Origin: an uncultured Hyphomicrobiales bacterium
Lineage (GTDB): Bacteria; Pseudomonadota; Alphaproteobacteria; Rhizobiales; Beijerinckiaceae
NCBI GenBank assembly: GCA_903861645.1
Contig: CAIOVE010000068.1
Location: 1-38,084 of the forward strand
Length of the DNA: 38,084 bases
Direction: 5' to 3'
This document shows positions 1 to 7,722 of the stretch, in pieces. A program made the position numbers and the translations under genes. Below the pieces are notes generated by a model, which was given only the letters and a program-made list of their open reading frames with translations, was not told where the DNA came from and did no database searches. The number at the start of each line of letters is the position of its first letter. The stretch's first letter is position 1.

Positions 1-120
1 AGCCAAGGACTGGGAAAATCTCAACCGAAGAGCGCTCGCGTTCCTGCGCCTCGCGTCAATAAGGCTTATGCTCAGAAAGCTATGCAATCCAGCATGATCT
101 CTCCGGACAGACACTTATAG
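1..120 (+). mobile_element. Right end of an IS5-family insertion sequence (truncated by window edge)
   Basis: The first 97 bases encode the C-terminal tail of an IS5-type transposase. Shortly after its stop codon lies TCTCCGGACAGACAC (about 101-115), which resembles the terminal inverted repeats of IS5-family elements, many of which contain a TCCGGA core, and is followed by TTATAG. The element therefore probably ends near 115-120. The exact boundary and target duplication cannot be set because the left end is outside the window. The family call rests on the transposase tail; the repeat call is inference. Confidence 0.7.
2..97 (+). CDS. IS5-family transposase, C-terminal fragment
   Basis: Frame 2 is open from the window edge to a TGA at 95-97 and reads AKDWENLNRRALAF followed by LRLASIRLMLRKLCNPA. 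This arginine/leucine-rich tail, including the RRALAFLRLASIRLMLRKLC pattern, is typical of the C-terminus of IS5-group DDE transposases that move the element by cut-and-paste. Only 31 residues are visible, so the DDE residues lie outside the window and it cannot be judged whether the whole gene is intact. The base composition is less GC-biased than the chromosomal genes that follow, consistent with mobile DNA. Confidence 0.72.
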   Translation, partial: AKDWENLNRRALAFLRLASIRLMLRKLCNPA

Positions 121-468
121 ATTGTGCATTTACGATCTTTTTTTGAAATCGCAGTGTGCCTTGCGCCTAAATTGTTACTCCGTTCGTCTGCTTTATTTCG
201 TTTGAAGCGCTCTAAAACGAAAGTTCTGCTTGGATCTTTCGTTGGGTAGTCCAGTTTGGATTACCTTGATTGCCCCCAGGAACATCATTTGGTGGTGCAG
301 AAAAAGTGCATCGCATTGCATCCTCTCTCGCTCGCCCAATCTCACACCGGCATCGAAACCTGTCCAGCTTCGAATTCGCTTTTCCATAGTTGTCGATATA
401 TGCCCCCTCCCCCACCCTTCCCTCCCCCCGCCTCTCGTCCTATGAAGGCGCGAACACGGGAGCGAGAC
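121..468. other. Non-coding stretch between the IS end and the first gene
   Basis: About 350 bases without a supported gene. It is clearly more AT-rich than the rest of the window, with a T7 run near 139-145, and open frames here have no family resemblance or credible ribosome site. Near its right end is a cytosine-rich tract described separately. It may hold the promoter of the methyltransferase operon, but no convincing -35/-10 pair could be picked out. Confidence 0.5.
403..429 (-). other. Predicted G-quadruplex tract (minus strand)
   Basis: The plus strand reads C5-T-C5-A-C3-TT-C3-T-C6. The minus strand therefore has five guanine runs of at least three separated by loops of one or two bases, which satisfies the usual G-quadruplex rule with very short loops; the plus strand could form an i-motif. 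It lies 40 bases before the methyltransferase start at 469, probably in its promoter or untranslated leader. The sequence pattern is direct observation; folding and any regulatory role are inference. Confidence 0.6.
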
Positions 469-1074
469 ATGGGTGAGTTTGAACGCTGGCAGGGCCGTTA
501 CGACGTGCCCGAATATATCTTTGGCGAGGCGCCGAATGTGTTTCTCGCCTCGCAAAAGCATCGCCTGCCGAAATCCGGCAAGGCGCTCGCCGTCGCCGAT
601 GGCGAGGGGCGCAACGGCGTCTTTCTCGCCGAGCAGGGTCTCGACACGCTCTCGGTCGATTTCTCCCCCAACGGGCAGGCGAAGGCGCTGGCGCTCGCCA
701 AGAAGCGCGGCGTGACGCTCAAAACCGAACTCGCCGACATCCACGCCTACGCCTGGCCGAGCGAGGAATACGACGTCATCGCGGAAATCTTCACGCAGTT
801 CTCCACGCCGGACGAGCGCGCGGGCAAGTTCGCGGGCATCCGCAAGGCCTTGAAAAAGGGCGGCCTGCTGCTGCTCGAGGGCTATTCGCCCAAGCAGCTC
901 GAATACGGCACGGGCGGCCCCAAGCAACTCGACCAGCTCTATACGATGGAGCTTCTGGAGCGCGAGTTCGGCGGCTTCTCCAGGGTGCTCATCAAGCAAT
1001 ACGAATGCATGATGTCGGAGGGCGGCGCCCACGCCGGCATGGCCGCCGTCATCGATCTCGTCGCGGTGAAATAG
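469..1074 (+). CDS. Class I SAM-dependent methyltransferase
   Basis: A 201-residue cytoplasmic methyltransferase of the compact TehB-like type. The SAM-binding motif I is VADGEGRNG at residues 42-50, with an acidic residue at D64 (SVDFSP) in the position that usually holds the ribose hydroxyls, and a later GGLLLLEGY strand near residue 130. It has no extra substrate domain, so the methyl acceptor cannot be told. I chose the ATG at 469 because GGGAG at 458-462 stands six bases before it and because MGEFERWQGRY is a typical family beginning; an upstream in-frame ATG at 442 follows directly on the C-rich tract and has no ribosome site. The hydrolase gene starts four bases after the stop, so the two are probably cotranscribed. 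Confidence 0.85.
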   Translation: MGEFERWQGRYDVPEYIFGEAPNVFLASQKHRLPKSGKALAVADGEGRNGVFLAEQGLDTLSVDFSPNGQAKALALAKKRGVTLKTELADIHAYAWPSEEYDVIAEIFTQFSTPDERAGKFAGIRKALKKGGLLLLEGYSPKQLEYGTGGPKQLDQLYTMELLEREFGGFSRVLIKQYECMMSEGGAHAGMAAVIDLVAVK

Positions 1075-1078
1075 GCCG

Positions 1079-1888
1079 ATGCCCATTGCTCCGACCGCCC
1101 ATGGCGCGCTGCATTACGAGGTCGTCGATCGCGTCGCGCCATGGCGGACGGACAGACCGACGATCCTGTTTCATCATGGCATCGGCGCCAGCGCGGAAAT
1201 ATTCAGCGAGTGGGAGCCTTTGCTCGCCGACCGTTACCGCCTCGTGCGCTTCGACATGCGCGGCTACGGTCGTTCCGTCATTCCCGCGGCCGACGCGGCG
1301 TGGTCGGTGGAGCAATTGATCGCCGACGTCTTCGCCGTCGCCGACGCCGCTGGCGTCGAGCGTTTCCATCTCGTCGGCGAATCCATCGGCGGCACCATGG
1401 CGCTCGCCGCCGCGCTGGCGCGGCCGGCGCGCGTCGCCACCGTCACGGTGAGCAATGGCGCCCATCTCGGCGCGTCGATCCAGCGCGTCAACATCTGGCG
1501 CGAACAACTGGATTCGGTCGGCGAGAGGGGCTGGTCCGACATTTTCATGCGCGATCGCTTCCATGACGACGCGCTGACGCCCGAGCGCCGGGCCTGGTTC
1601 GCGGCCCAGCAGGAAAAATGGCCGCGCGCCTCCATCCTCAACGCGCTCGGCGTGCTCATCGGCGCCGACCTGACGCCCCGACTGAAGGATATCGCCTGCC
1701 CGGTGTTGCTCTTGCACCCCGATGGCAGCCCATTCATTCCCGTCGCCATCGCCGCCGAACTGCATCGCCTCCTGCCGAACGCCGAGTTGAACGTGTTCGG
1801 CCACGCGCGGCATGGCCTGCCGTTTTCCCACGCGCGGCCCTGCGCGACGCTTCTGCGCTCGTTTCTCGACGCCCGCGACGGGAAATGA
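1079..1888 (+). CDS. Alpha/beta-fold hydrolase
   Basis: A 269-residue hydrolase of the MhpC/enol-lactonase-like group. The oxyanion-hole segment HHGIG is at residues 32-36, the nucleophile elbow GESIGG puts the catalytic serine at 102, a candidate acid is the Asp in LLLHPDGSPF near residue 215, and HARHG near 245 supplies the histidine. The fold of 3-oxoadipate enol-lactonases is similar, but the substrate cannot be read from sequence. No signal peptide is present. The start lies four bases after the methyltransferase stop, pointing to translational coupling. A methyltransferase/hydrolase pair does not by itself define a pathway. Confidence 0.85.
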   Translation: MPIAPTAHGALHYEVVDRVAPWRTDRPTILFHHGIGASAEIFSEWEPLLADRYRLVRFDMRGYGRSVIPAADAAWSVEQLIADVFAVADAAGVERFHLVGESIGGTMALAAALARPARVATVTVSNGAHLGASIQRVNIWREQLDSVGERGWSDIFMRDRFHDDALTPERRAWFAAQQEKWPRASILNALGVLIGADLTPRLKDIACPVLLLHPDGSPFIPVAIAAELHRLLPNAELNVFGHARHGLPFSHARPCATLLRSFLDARDGK

Positions 1889-1904
1889 GCCCCTGGCCTT
1901 CGGC

Positions 1905-1918
1905 TTGATGGCAATCAA
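1905..1918. promoter_or_regulatory. Inverted repeat upstream of the copper ATPase
   Basis: TTGAT-GGCA-ATCAA is a perfect 5-bp inverted repeat in the 102-base gap before copA. A TATCTA at 1931-1936 could be a -10 element, which would place transcription start just before the preferred ATG at 1991 and argue against the upstream GTG at 1943. The arrangement is suggestive of a regulator site but does not match a copper-regulator operator I can recognise. Confidence 0.25.
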
Positions 1919-1990
1919 CGCGCGACGCCCTATCTAGGGGGAGTGAATGGATCGCGGGCGCGCTCGCCCGCCCATCGCAATTGGAACGCC

Positions 1991-4378
1991 ATGACATCAG
2001 CCGCCACGCTCGACCCGCGCGAACATGTTTCGCTGGCGATCGAGGGCATGACCTGCGCCACCTGCGCGGGCCGTGTCGAGAAAGTCCTGTGCGCCCTGCC
2101 GGGCGTCGAGGCGTCCGTCAATCTGGCGACCGAGCGCGCCGACATCGCCTTTGACCCGGCCGGTTCGACCGCCGCCATCCCCGCGGCCATCGAGGCGGCG
2201 GGCTATGGCGTTTCACATGAAACACTGGAGCTCGCCATCGGCGGCATGACCTGCGCCACCTGTTCCGGCCGCGTCGAGAACGCGCTGCGCAAGGCGCGCG
2301 GCGTGGTCAAGGCCGAGGTCAATCTCGCCAGCGAGAAGGCCTATGTCGAGGGCGTCGCCGGCCTCATGCGGCCCGCCGATCTCGTCGCCGCCGTCGAGGC
2401 GGCGGGCTACGAGGCGACCATCCTGACCGGCGACACCGAGCGCGACGCGGCGATGGAGGCGGCGGAGGCCGGCAAGCGCCGGCTTGAACTCTTCCGCCTC
2501 GTGGCCGCGCTGGCGCTCGCCGCGCACCTGTTGCTGCCGATGCTGGGCGCGCCCCTGCCGCCCTGGGTTCAGTTGGCGCTCGCCACGCCCGTCCAGTTTC
2601 TCATCGGCTGGCGGTTTTACGTCGCCGCCTTCAAGGCCGTGCGCGCCGGCGCTGGCAACATGGACCTGCTCGTGGCGCTCGGCACGTCGGTCGCCTATGG
2701 CTACAGTCTGTGGCTGATGGCCCAGCCGCATGTCCACCACCTCTATTTCGAGGCGGCGGCGGTCGTCATCGCGCTGGTGACGCTCGGCAAATGGCTGGAA
2801 AACCGCGCCAAGCGCTCGACCACGGCGGCCATTCGCGCGCTCATGGCGCTGCGTCCGGAGAACGCCCATGTCGAGCGCGACGGCGGCGAGGTCACCGTGC
2901 CCGTCGCGGCGGTGGCGCTCGACGATGTCTGCGTTGTCAGGCCCGGCGAGCGCCTGCCGACCGATGGCGTGCTGCTTTCCGGCGCGAGCGCCGTGGATGA
3001 AAGCCTCATTACCGGCGAAAGCCTGCCCGTCGACAAGAACCCCGGCGACCCCGTCGTCGGCGGCTCGATCAACGGTCAGGGCCTGCTGCGGGTGCGGACC
3101 ACCGCGGTTGGCGCGCAATCGACGCTGGCGCGCATCATCGCGCTTGTCGAACACGCGCAGGCGAAAAAGGCGCCGACGCAGCAACTCGTCGACCGCGTGG
3201 CGGCGGTGTTCGTTCCCTTCGTGCTCGCCTGCGCGGCGGCGGCCTTCCTGTATTGGTGGCTGGCGCGCGGCGACCTCGCCAATGGCCTCGTCGCGGCGGT
3301 GACGGTCATGGTCATCGCCTGCCCCTGCGCGCTCGGTTTGGCGACGCCCACGGCCTTCATGGTCGGCACGGGCGCCGCCGCGCGCGCCGGCATCCTCATC
3401 CGCGACGCCGACGCGCTGGAGCGCGCCCGTTCCATCGACACGGTCGCGCTCGACAAGACGGGCACGCTGACGAAGGGCCATCCCTCCATCACCGAAATCG
3501 TCGCATCCAATGGCGTCGACCCCGACGACATGCTGCGCCTCGCCGCCAGCGCGCAACGCGGCAGCGAGCATCCCCTCGCCCGCGCCGTGCTCGACAAGGC
3601 CGCGAGCATGACCCTTTCGACGCCCATCGGCTATGAAAACCAAATCGGCCGCGGCCTGATCGCCCGCATCGATGGCCGCGCCGTTGTAATCGGCGCCCGG
3701 CCCCTGATGGACGACAACGGGGTGACGTATGCCGCGCTCGATGACCGCGCGCGCGCGCTGGAGTCGCGCGGCCACACGGTCATGTGGATCGCCGACGGCG
3801 ACAAAAAGGAATTGCTGGGCTTCATCGCCGCGCGCGACGATATCAGGGAAAGCTCGAAGCCCGCGATCGTCAGGCTCAAATCGCTGGGCGTCTCGACCCT
3901 GCTGCTCACCGGCGACAATGAACGCGTCGCGCGCGCCGTGGCGGATGAACTCGCCATCGACGAAACGCGCGCCGGCATGACGCCCGCCGACAAGGCGGGT
4001 GAAATCGAGCGTCTTCGCGCCGCGGGCCGCCACGTAGCCATGGTCGGCGATGGCGTCAACGACGCGCCGGCGCTCGCCGCGGCCGATGTTGGTTTCGCCA
4101 TGGGCACGGGAACCGATGTCGCCATGAACGCGGCGGGCGTGACGCTCATGCGCGCCGATCCCATGCTGATCGCCGACGCGATCTCGATCAGCCGGGCGAC
4201 CTACGCCACCATCCGGCGCGGTCTGTTCTGGGCGTTCGTCTACAATGTCGTCGGCATTCCGCTCGCCGCGACGGGCATGCTCGACCCGATGTTCGGCGGC
4301 GCGGCCATGGCGGCCTCGTCGGTCAGCGTGGTGCTGAACGCCCTGCTCTTGCGACGCTGGCGGCCCGGCGGGAACTAA
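1991..4378 (+). CDS. copA: Cu(+)-exporting P1B-type ATPase
   Basis: A 795-residue inner-membrane pump that uses ATP to expel monovalent copper. Two N-terminal heavy-metal-associated domains carry CATC motifs at residues 22-25 and 88-91. Then come the actuator TGES (near 341), the transmembrane ion site CPC in VIACPCALG (near 443), the phosphorylated aspartate in DKTGTLT (D488), the SEHPLA motif and the hinge GDGVND (near 686-691). The last helices hold YN and M-x-x-S-S, the residues that mark Cu+ specificity (P1B-1). An in-frame GTG at 1943 would add 16 residues, but its AGGGGG is too close; ATG 1991 is preferred with moderate certainty. No copper chaperone or CueR-type regulator gene is visible nearby. 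Confidence 0.93.
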   Translation: MTSAATLDPREHVSLAIEGMTCATCAGRVEKVLCALPGVEASVNLATERADIAFDPAGSTAAIPAAIEAAGYGVSHETLELAIGGMTCATCSGRVENALRKARGVVKAEVNLASEKAYVEGVAGLMRPADLVAAVEAAGYEATILTGDTERDAAMEAAEAGKRRLELFRLVAALALAAHLLLPMLGAPLPPWVQLALATPVQFLIGWRFYVAAFKAVRAGAGNMDLLVALGTSVAYGYSLWLMAQPHVHHLYFEAAAVVIALVTLGKWLENRAKRSTTAAIRALMALRPENAHVERDGGEVTVPVAAVALDDVCVVRPGERLPTDGVLLSGASAVDESLITGESLPVDKNPGDPVVGGSINGQGLLRVRTTAVGAQSTLARIIALVEHAQAKKAPTQQLVDRVAAVFVPFVLACAAAAFLYWWLARGDLANGLVAAVTVMVIACPCALGLATPTAFMVGTGAAARAGILIRDADALERARSIDTVALDKTGTLTKGHPSITEIVASNGVDPDDMLRLAASAQRGSEHPLARAVLDKAASMTLSTPIGYENQIGRGLIARIDGRAVVIGARPLMDDNGVTYAALDDRARALESRGHTVMWIADGDKKELLGFIAARDDIRESSKPAIVRLKSLGVSTLLLTGDNERVARAVADELAIDETRAGMTPADKAGEIERLRAAGRHVAMVGDGVNDAPALAAADVGFAMGTGTDVAMNAAGVTLMRADPMLIADAISISRATYATIRRGLFWAFVYNVVGIPLAATGMLDPMFGGAAMAASSVSVVLNALLLRRWRPGGN

Positions 4379-4449
4379 AACCGGCGCAAATCCCTTCTTA
4401 ACCATCCCGGCGCAGACTGACGCTCAGTGTGTTGCGTTCGAGGTCTGTA

Positions 4450-5889
4450 ATGGCGTTGCCGGCGTTCTTTGTGCCGCGGAGCGGAATGTCGCCGCCCGAT
4501 GGTCTGTTCCACGGCGACCTGTCGCGCCAGCTCGATATGTTGCTGGCGAGCGGCGCCAGCGCCCCCGACGCGATCTTCGCCCTTGGCCACGCGCCCGCGC
4601 TGGAGCGCGGCCCCGGCGATACGGCGATCTGGTTTTCCTCGACGTCCGGCGTCGGCGCGAGCCGCCACGCGCGCGCGGCCGCCCATGACGCGCTCATCCA
4701 GCTGGCCGGACAGGACGGCTACCCCATGCCGCTGACGCTCTGGTTCAATGGCCTGCGCAAGCGCGTCGCAAACGCGCTGGGAACGCCGGAAGCCAGCGTG
4801 TTCCTCACGCCTTCCGTCTGCGAGGGCCGCGCGCTCGCCCGCTTTCTCGCGACGGCGCTGCTGGGCCGGCCGCCCGTTGAAATCGTGACCGCGCCGGAGG
4901 AATGTGGCGACCGTCCCGGCGCGCATTGCGCGAGCATCCAGCACGTGCTGGAGCTGCGCGACCCCGAAGGCGCGCCCCTGTCGTCGGAATCCGTGGACGA
5001 ACAGGCGCTGGATTTCGCCGTTCGCGCGCTGAGCGAGGACGAAACCCTGCTGGTTCACGCCCTTGACATTTCGCGAACGGGCCTTTCCGGCGTCAGCCGC
5101 GCCGCCGCCGAGGCCATCCGCCGTTCGGCGCGCGGGCGGGCGCTCATCCTGCGCGACGCCAGCGAGTTTCGCGCCCGCCCGGCCGATCTCGCGGCCGATC
5201 TCGAGCGCGGCTTGATGGTGCTTGTATCCGGCGCCCGCTTCATGGGCGGCCCCGCGCCCTGCGCGGCGCTTGTCGTTCCGCCCCAACTGGCGCGCGCGCT
5301 CGATGAAGCCGAGCCCTTGTTCGACCCGGACGTTTCGCCCGCCCGCTTCGATGCGCCCGCGTCCTTGCGTCGTCTTTTCGCGGACGGGTTCGACGCTCTC
5401 ATGAATGTCGGACTTGGCCTGCGCTGGACGGGCGCGCTGGCCGACATGGATCGCTACTTCGCGACGCCGGAACAGACCCGCGACCGAATTCTCGACGCGT
5501 TCGGTCGCCGCGCCCGCGCCATGGCGGCGCGGCGCGAATTCGTCGACGTCGAGCCACGATCCATTGATGACGACGACCCGTTGCGGGCGAGCATCGTCGC
5601 CCTCTTTCCCCGCGATCCCCGCGGCGGTCGCGTGGGCGCGATTGGCGCCGCGGCCATCCGCGCGGCGATGGCGCTGCCACGCCCGGAAATCGCGGGCGAC
5701 GCCATTTGCCATCTTGGCGCGCCCGTCGCGACCGGCGGCGGCGCCGTGTTGCCCCTGGCGGCGTCGGCCCCGATGGTGACGGAAATCCATGCGCGCATGA
5801 ACCGGGGGATTTCCTTCGATCGGGCGACGGCCCCCGTCTGGCGCGATCTCGAAACCCTGTTTGGCAAGTGGGAGGCGCTGTTCGGCTGA
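4450..5889 (+). CDS. PLP-fold (aminotransferase-like) protein lacking the Schiff-base lysine
   Basis: A 479-residue soluble protein that looks like a fold-type I PLP enzyme related to class V aminotransferases: an N-terminal TSGVGASRHAR segment, a middle ILRDASEFRAR strand where the cofactor-binding aspartate would lie, then VLVSGARFMGGPAPCAALVVP. In relatives as I recall them this last stretch is a T/S-G-S-K-F motif whose lysine binds PLP; here it is Arg263 (codon 5236-5238). If the alignment is right, the protein is a non-canonical enzyme or pseudoenzyme. GAGG at 4440-4443 supports ATG 4450 over the GTG at 4429. It lies between copA and a glycosyltransferase. The family assignment is from memory of motifs and is only moderately sure. 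Confidence 0.55.
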   Translation: MALPAFFVPRSGMSPPDGLFHGDLSRQLDMLLASGASAPDAIFALGHAPALERGPGDTAIWFSSTSGVGASRHARAAAHDALIQLAGQDGYPMPLTLWFNGLRKRVANALGTPEASVFLTPSVCEGRALARFLATALLGRPPVEIVTAPEECGDRPGAHCASIQHVLELRDPEGAPLSSESVDEQALDFAVRALSEDETLLVHALDISRTGLSGVSRAAAEAIRRSARGRALILRDASEFRARPADLAADLERGLMVLVSGARFMGGPAPCAALVVPPQLARALDEAEPLFDPDVSPARFDAPASLRRLFADGFDALMNVGLGLRWTGALADMDRYFATPEQTRDRILDAFGRRARAMAARREFVDVEPRSIDDDDPLRASIVALFPRDPRGGRVGAIGAAAIRAAMALPRPEIAGDAICHLGAPVATGGGAVLPLAASAPMVTEIHARMNRGISFDRATAPVWRDLETLFGKWEALFG

Positions 5890-6055
5890 ATGCGTCGCCG
5901 GTGAGCGCAAGCCCAGAATATGCCAGATTCTCTACGATCTCCGTCGCAATTTATTAAATGGCCAGTGCTACTCGAATAATCCTGCGCGACCCCGGCCAAC
6001 CGACCTTGTGCGCGCCGCGAGAACGTTTCGCGATCAGACGGGACCATGATTGACA

Positions 6056-7087
6056 ATGGCGAACACCGATAGCGCCACGGCGTCGCCGCCGCCCTTCCGG
6101 GTGACGGTCGTCATCACCAACTACAATTATGGGCGGTTTCTGCGCGCCTCGGTCGACTCGGTGCTGGGCCAGACCGTGCCGGACGTGGAATGCATCGTTG
6201 TCGACGACGGTTCGACCGATGGCTCAAGGGACATCATCGAAAGCTACGGCGACCGGATAAAATCCATCCACCAGCAGAACAAGGGTCAGGCGGCCGCCTT
6301 GCGCGCGGGCGCCGCGATGGCGACGGGCGATATCGTCATCAGTCTCGACGCGGACGACTTCCTATATCCACGCACCTGCGAGAAGGTCGTGGCCGGCTGG
6401 GGACCGGACGTGAGCTGTCTCAATTACCGGCTCGACGTTTATCACGAGGACGCCAAGACCTCGATTGCCTACCCGACCGAGCCCTTCATGGACGAGGGCC
6501 AGCTCGAACGCCTGCAACAATACGGCTACTACCCCTCGCCGCCGATGAGTGGCAACGCCTTCGCCGTTGGCTATGTGCGGATGTTGCTCGACCGCGCCGT
6601 TCACATGGATGGCGACGGGGTCGACGCCTACCTGCTCTATTCAGCGCCCGTGTTCGGTCGCGTCGCGCATGTAGACGAATCGCTCGGCGGTTACCGCATG
6701 CACGGCAAGAACATTTCGATGTCGTCGGGCCGCAAGACCGTCAAGAATCTCGGCGATCACATCTATTACCAATACTGGGCTGAAAAGAACGCCAGCCGCT
6801 TCGCCGCCGAGAAGGGCATCCCCTACCGGCACGACGACCATGTGAAGGGGCCTTACCTGCTGCTCTGGTATCTGTTCGTCATGGATGGCGTGTACAAGCG
6901 CTTCGCCCTGCCCCGGCAAGGCCGCCTGATGACAAGCTGGCTGGGGCTGAAGGCCTTCGCCACCTATCCGAACATCGGGCTGGGACGTCGCCTAAAGAAC
7001 ATGCTGCTGGTTGCGGCCCTCGCCATTCTGCCCCGCCCGCTGCGCATGGCCATCGAACGGGGCATGATCGATTACGAGGCGACCTGA
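6056..7087 (+). CDS. Family 2 glycosyltransferase
   Basis: A 343-residue inverting glycosyltransferase (GT-A fold). Residues 15-105 hold the nucleotide-sugar domain: VTVVITNYNYGRFL, the DDGS motif at 50-53 and the metal-binding DADD at 98-101. The C-terminal part ends in a hydrophobic, possibly membrane-associated segment (MLLVAALAILP) without clear spanning helices. It would transfer a sugar onto a lipid-linked or surface polysaccharide acceptor, but donor and acceptor cannot be inferred. It follows a relatively AT-rich 166-base gap that may contain its own promoter. ATG 6056 is preferred; a TTG two codons upstream and an out-of-frame ATG at 6046 are alternatives. No other polysaccharide genes flank it. 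Confidence 0.87.
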   Translation: MANTDSATASPPPFRVTVVITNYNYGRFLRASVDSVLGQTVPDVECIVVDDGSTDGSRDIIESYGDRIKSIHQQNKGQAAALRAGAAMATGDIVISLDADDFLYPRTCEKVVAGWGPDVSCLNYRLDVYHEDAKTSIAYPTEPFMDEGQLERLQQYGYYPSPPMSGNAFAVGYVRMLLDRAVHMDGDGVDAYLLYSAPVFGRVAHVDESLGGYRMHGKNISMSSGRKTVKNLGDHIYYQYWAEKNASRFAAEKGIPYRHDDHVKGPYLLLWYLFVMDGVYKRFALPRQGRLMTSWLGLKAFATYPNIGLGRRLKNMLLVAALAILPRPLRMAIERGMIDYEAT

Positions 7088-7152
7088 CCGCGTCTGATCC
7101 ATTCGCCGCCGTCCGGCGTAAAAGGGGTTGCCAAACCCACGGGAGCCCGCCC

Positions 7153-7722
7153 ATGCTGAACCGTCGCGATCTTATCGCCCTAGGAGCCGTCGGTCTCGCC
7201 TCGCCCGCCCTCGCCCAAGGCGTCAGCGCGCGCACCTGTTTCACCATTTCATTCAATCGCTTCAGCGGATCGCCGATCAATCTTGGCGATTACGCCGGCA
7301 AGCCGATCCTCGTGGTCAATACGGCGTCGCTCTGTGGCTACACCCCCCAGTTCACCGGCCTGCAAAGGCTCTGGAAGGAGATGGCGCCGCGCGGGCTGAT
7401 GATGATCGGCGCGCCGTCGAACGATTTCGGCGGGCAGGAACCCGGCGAGGAAGCCGAGATCATGGAAACGGCGCATACCTATGGCGTCGCGTTCCCGATC
7501 GTCGCCAAGGTCAAGGTGAAGGTGAAGGGATCGGACGCCCACCCGTTCTATCGCTGGGCCGCCGGGGAGAAGCCGCGCGAGGTTCCGCAGTGGAACTTCC
7601 ACAAATATCTGATTGGCCGCGACGGCCATGTCGCCGCGTCGATCCCCACCGCGGTCGAACCCATGGATTCCCGTGTCATCTCCGCCATCGAGCGGGAGTT
7701 CACCTCCGGTCCGACGGGCTAG
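7153..7722 (+). CDS. Exported glutathione peroxidase-like protein
   Basis: A 189-residue thiol peroxidase that would reduce hydroperoxides outside the cytoplasm. Residues 1-21 form a Tat-like signal (NRRDLIALGAVGLASPALA, cleavage after ALA). The mature part shows the GPx signatures: NTASLCGYTPQ with peroxidatic Cys61, GGQEPG with Gln95, and WNFHKYL with Trp147 and Asn148, completing the usual Cys-Gln-Trp-Asn set. The usual FPCNQF motif is APSNDF here, so the second cysteine is replaced by Ser89 and the common intramolecular disulfide relay seems absent. GGGAG at about 7141-7145 supports the start. Its 3' end overlaps the convergent acyl-CoA synthetase gene by 23 bases. Confidence 0.85.
   Translation: MLNRRDLIALGAVGLASPALAQGVSARTCFTISFNRFSGSPINLGDYAGKPILVVNTASLCGYTPQFTGLQRLWKEMAPRGLMMIGAPSNDFGGQEPGEEAEIMETAHTYGVAFPIVAKVKVKVKGSDAHPFYRWAAGEKPREVPQWNFHKYLIGRDGHVAASIPTAVEPMDSRVISAIEREFTSGPTG

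Noticed and set aside
193-1086. A 297-codon minus-strand frame over the methyltransferase and leader
   Set aside because: No family motif and no ribosome site; it mirrors the methyltransferase, whose SAM motif is clear.
2213-4405. A 730-codon open frame on the minus strand opposite the copper ATPase
   Set aside because: Its translation is rich in Arg, His, Gly and Asp without any motif, the usual reverse-strand shadow of a GC-rich gene; the plus strand has every P-type ATPase signature.
4415-4427. GACTGACGCTCAG, a string known from bacterial 16S rRNA
   Set aside because: Only 13 bases match and the flanks are unrelated; chance similarity between copA and the next gene.
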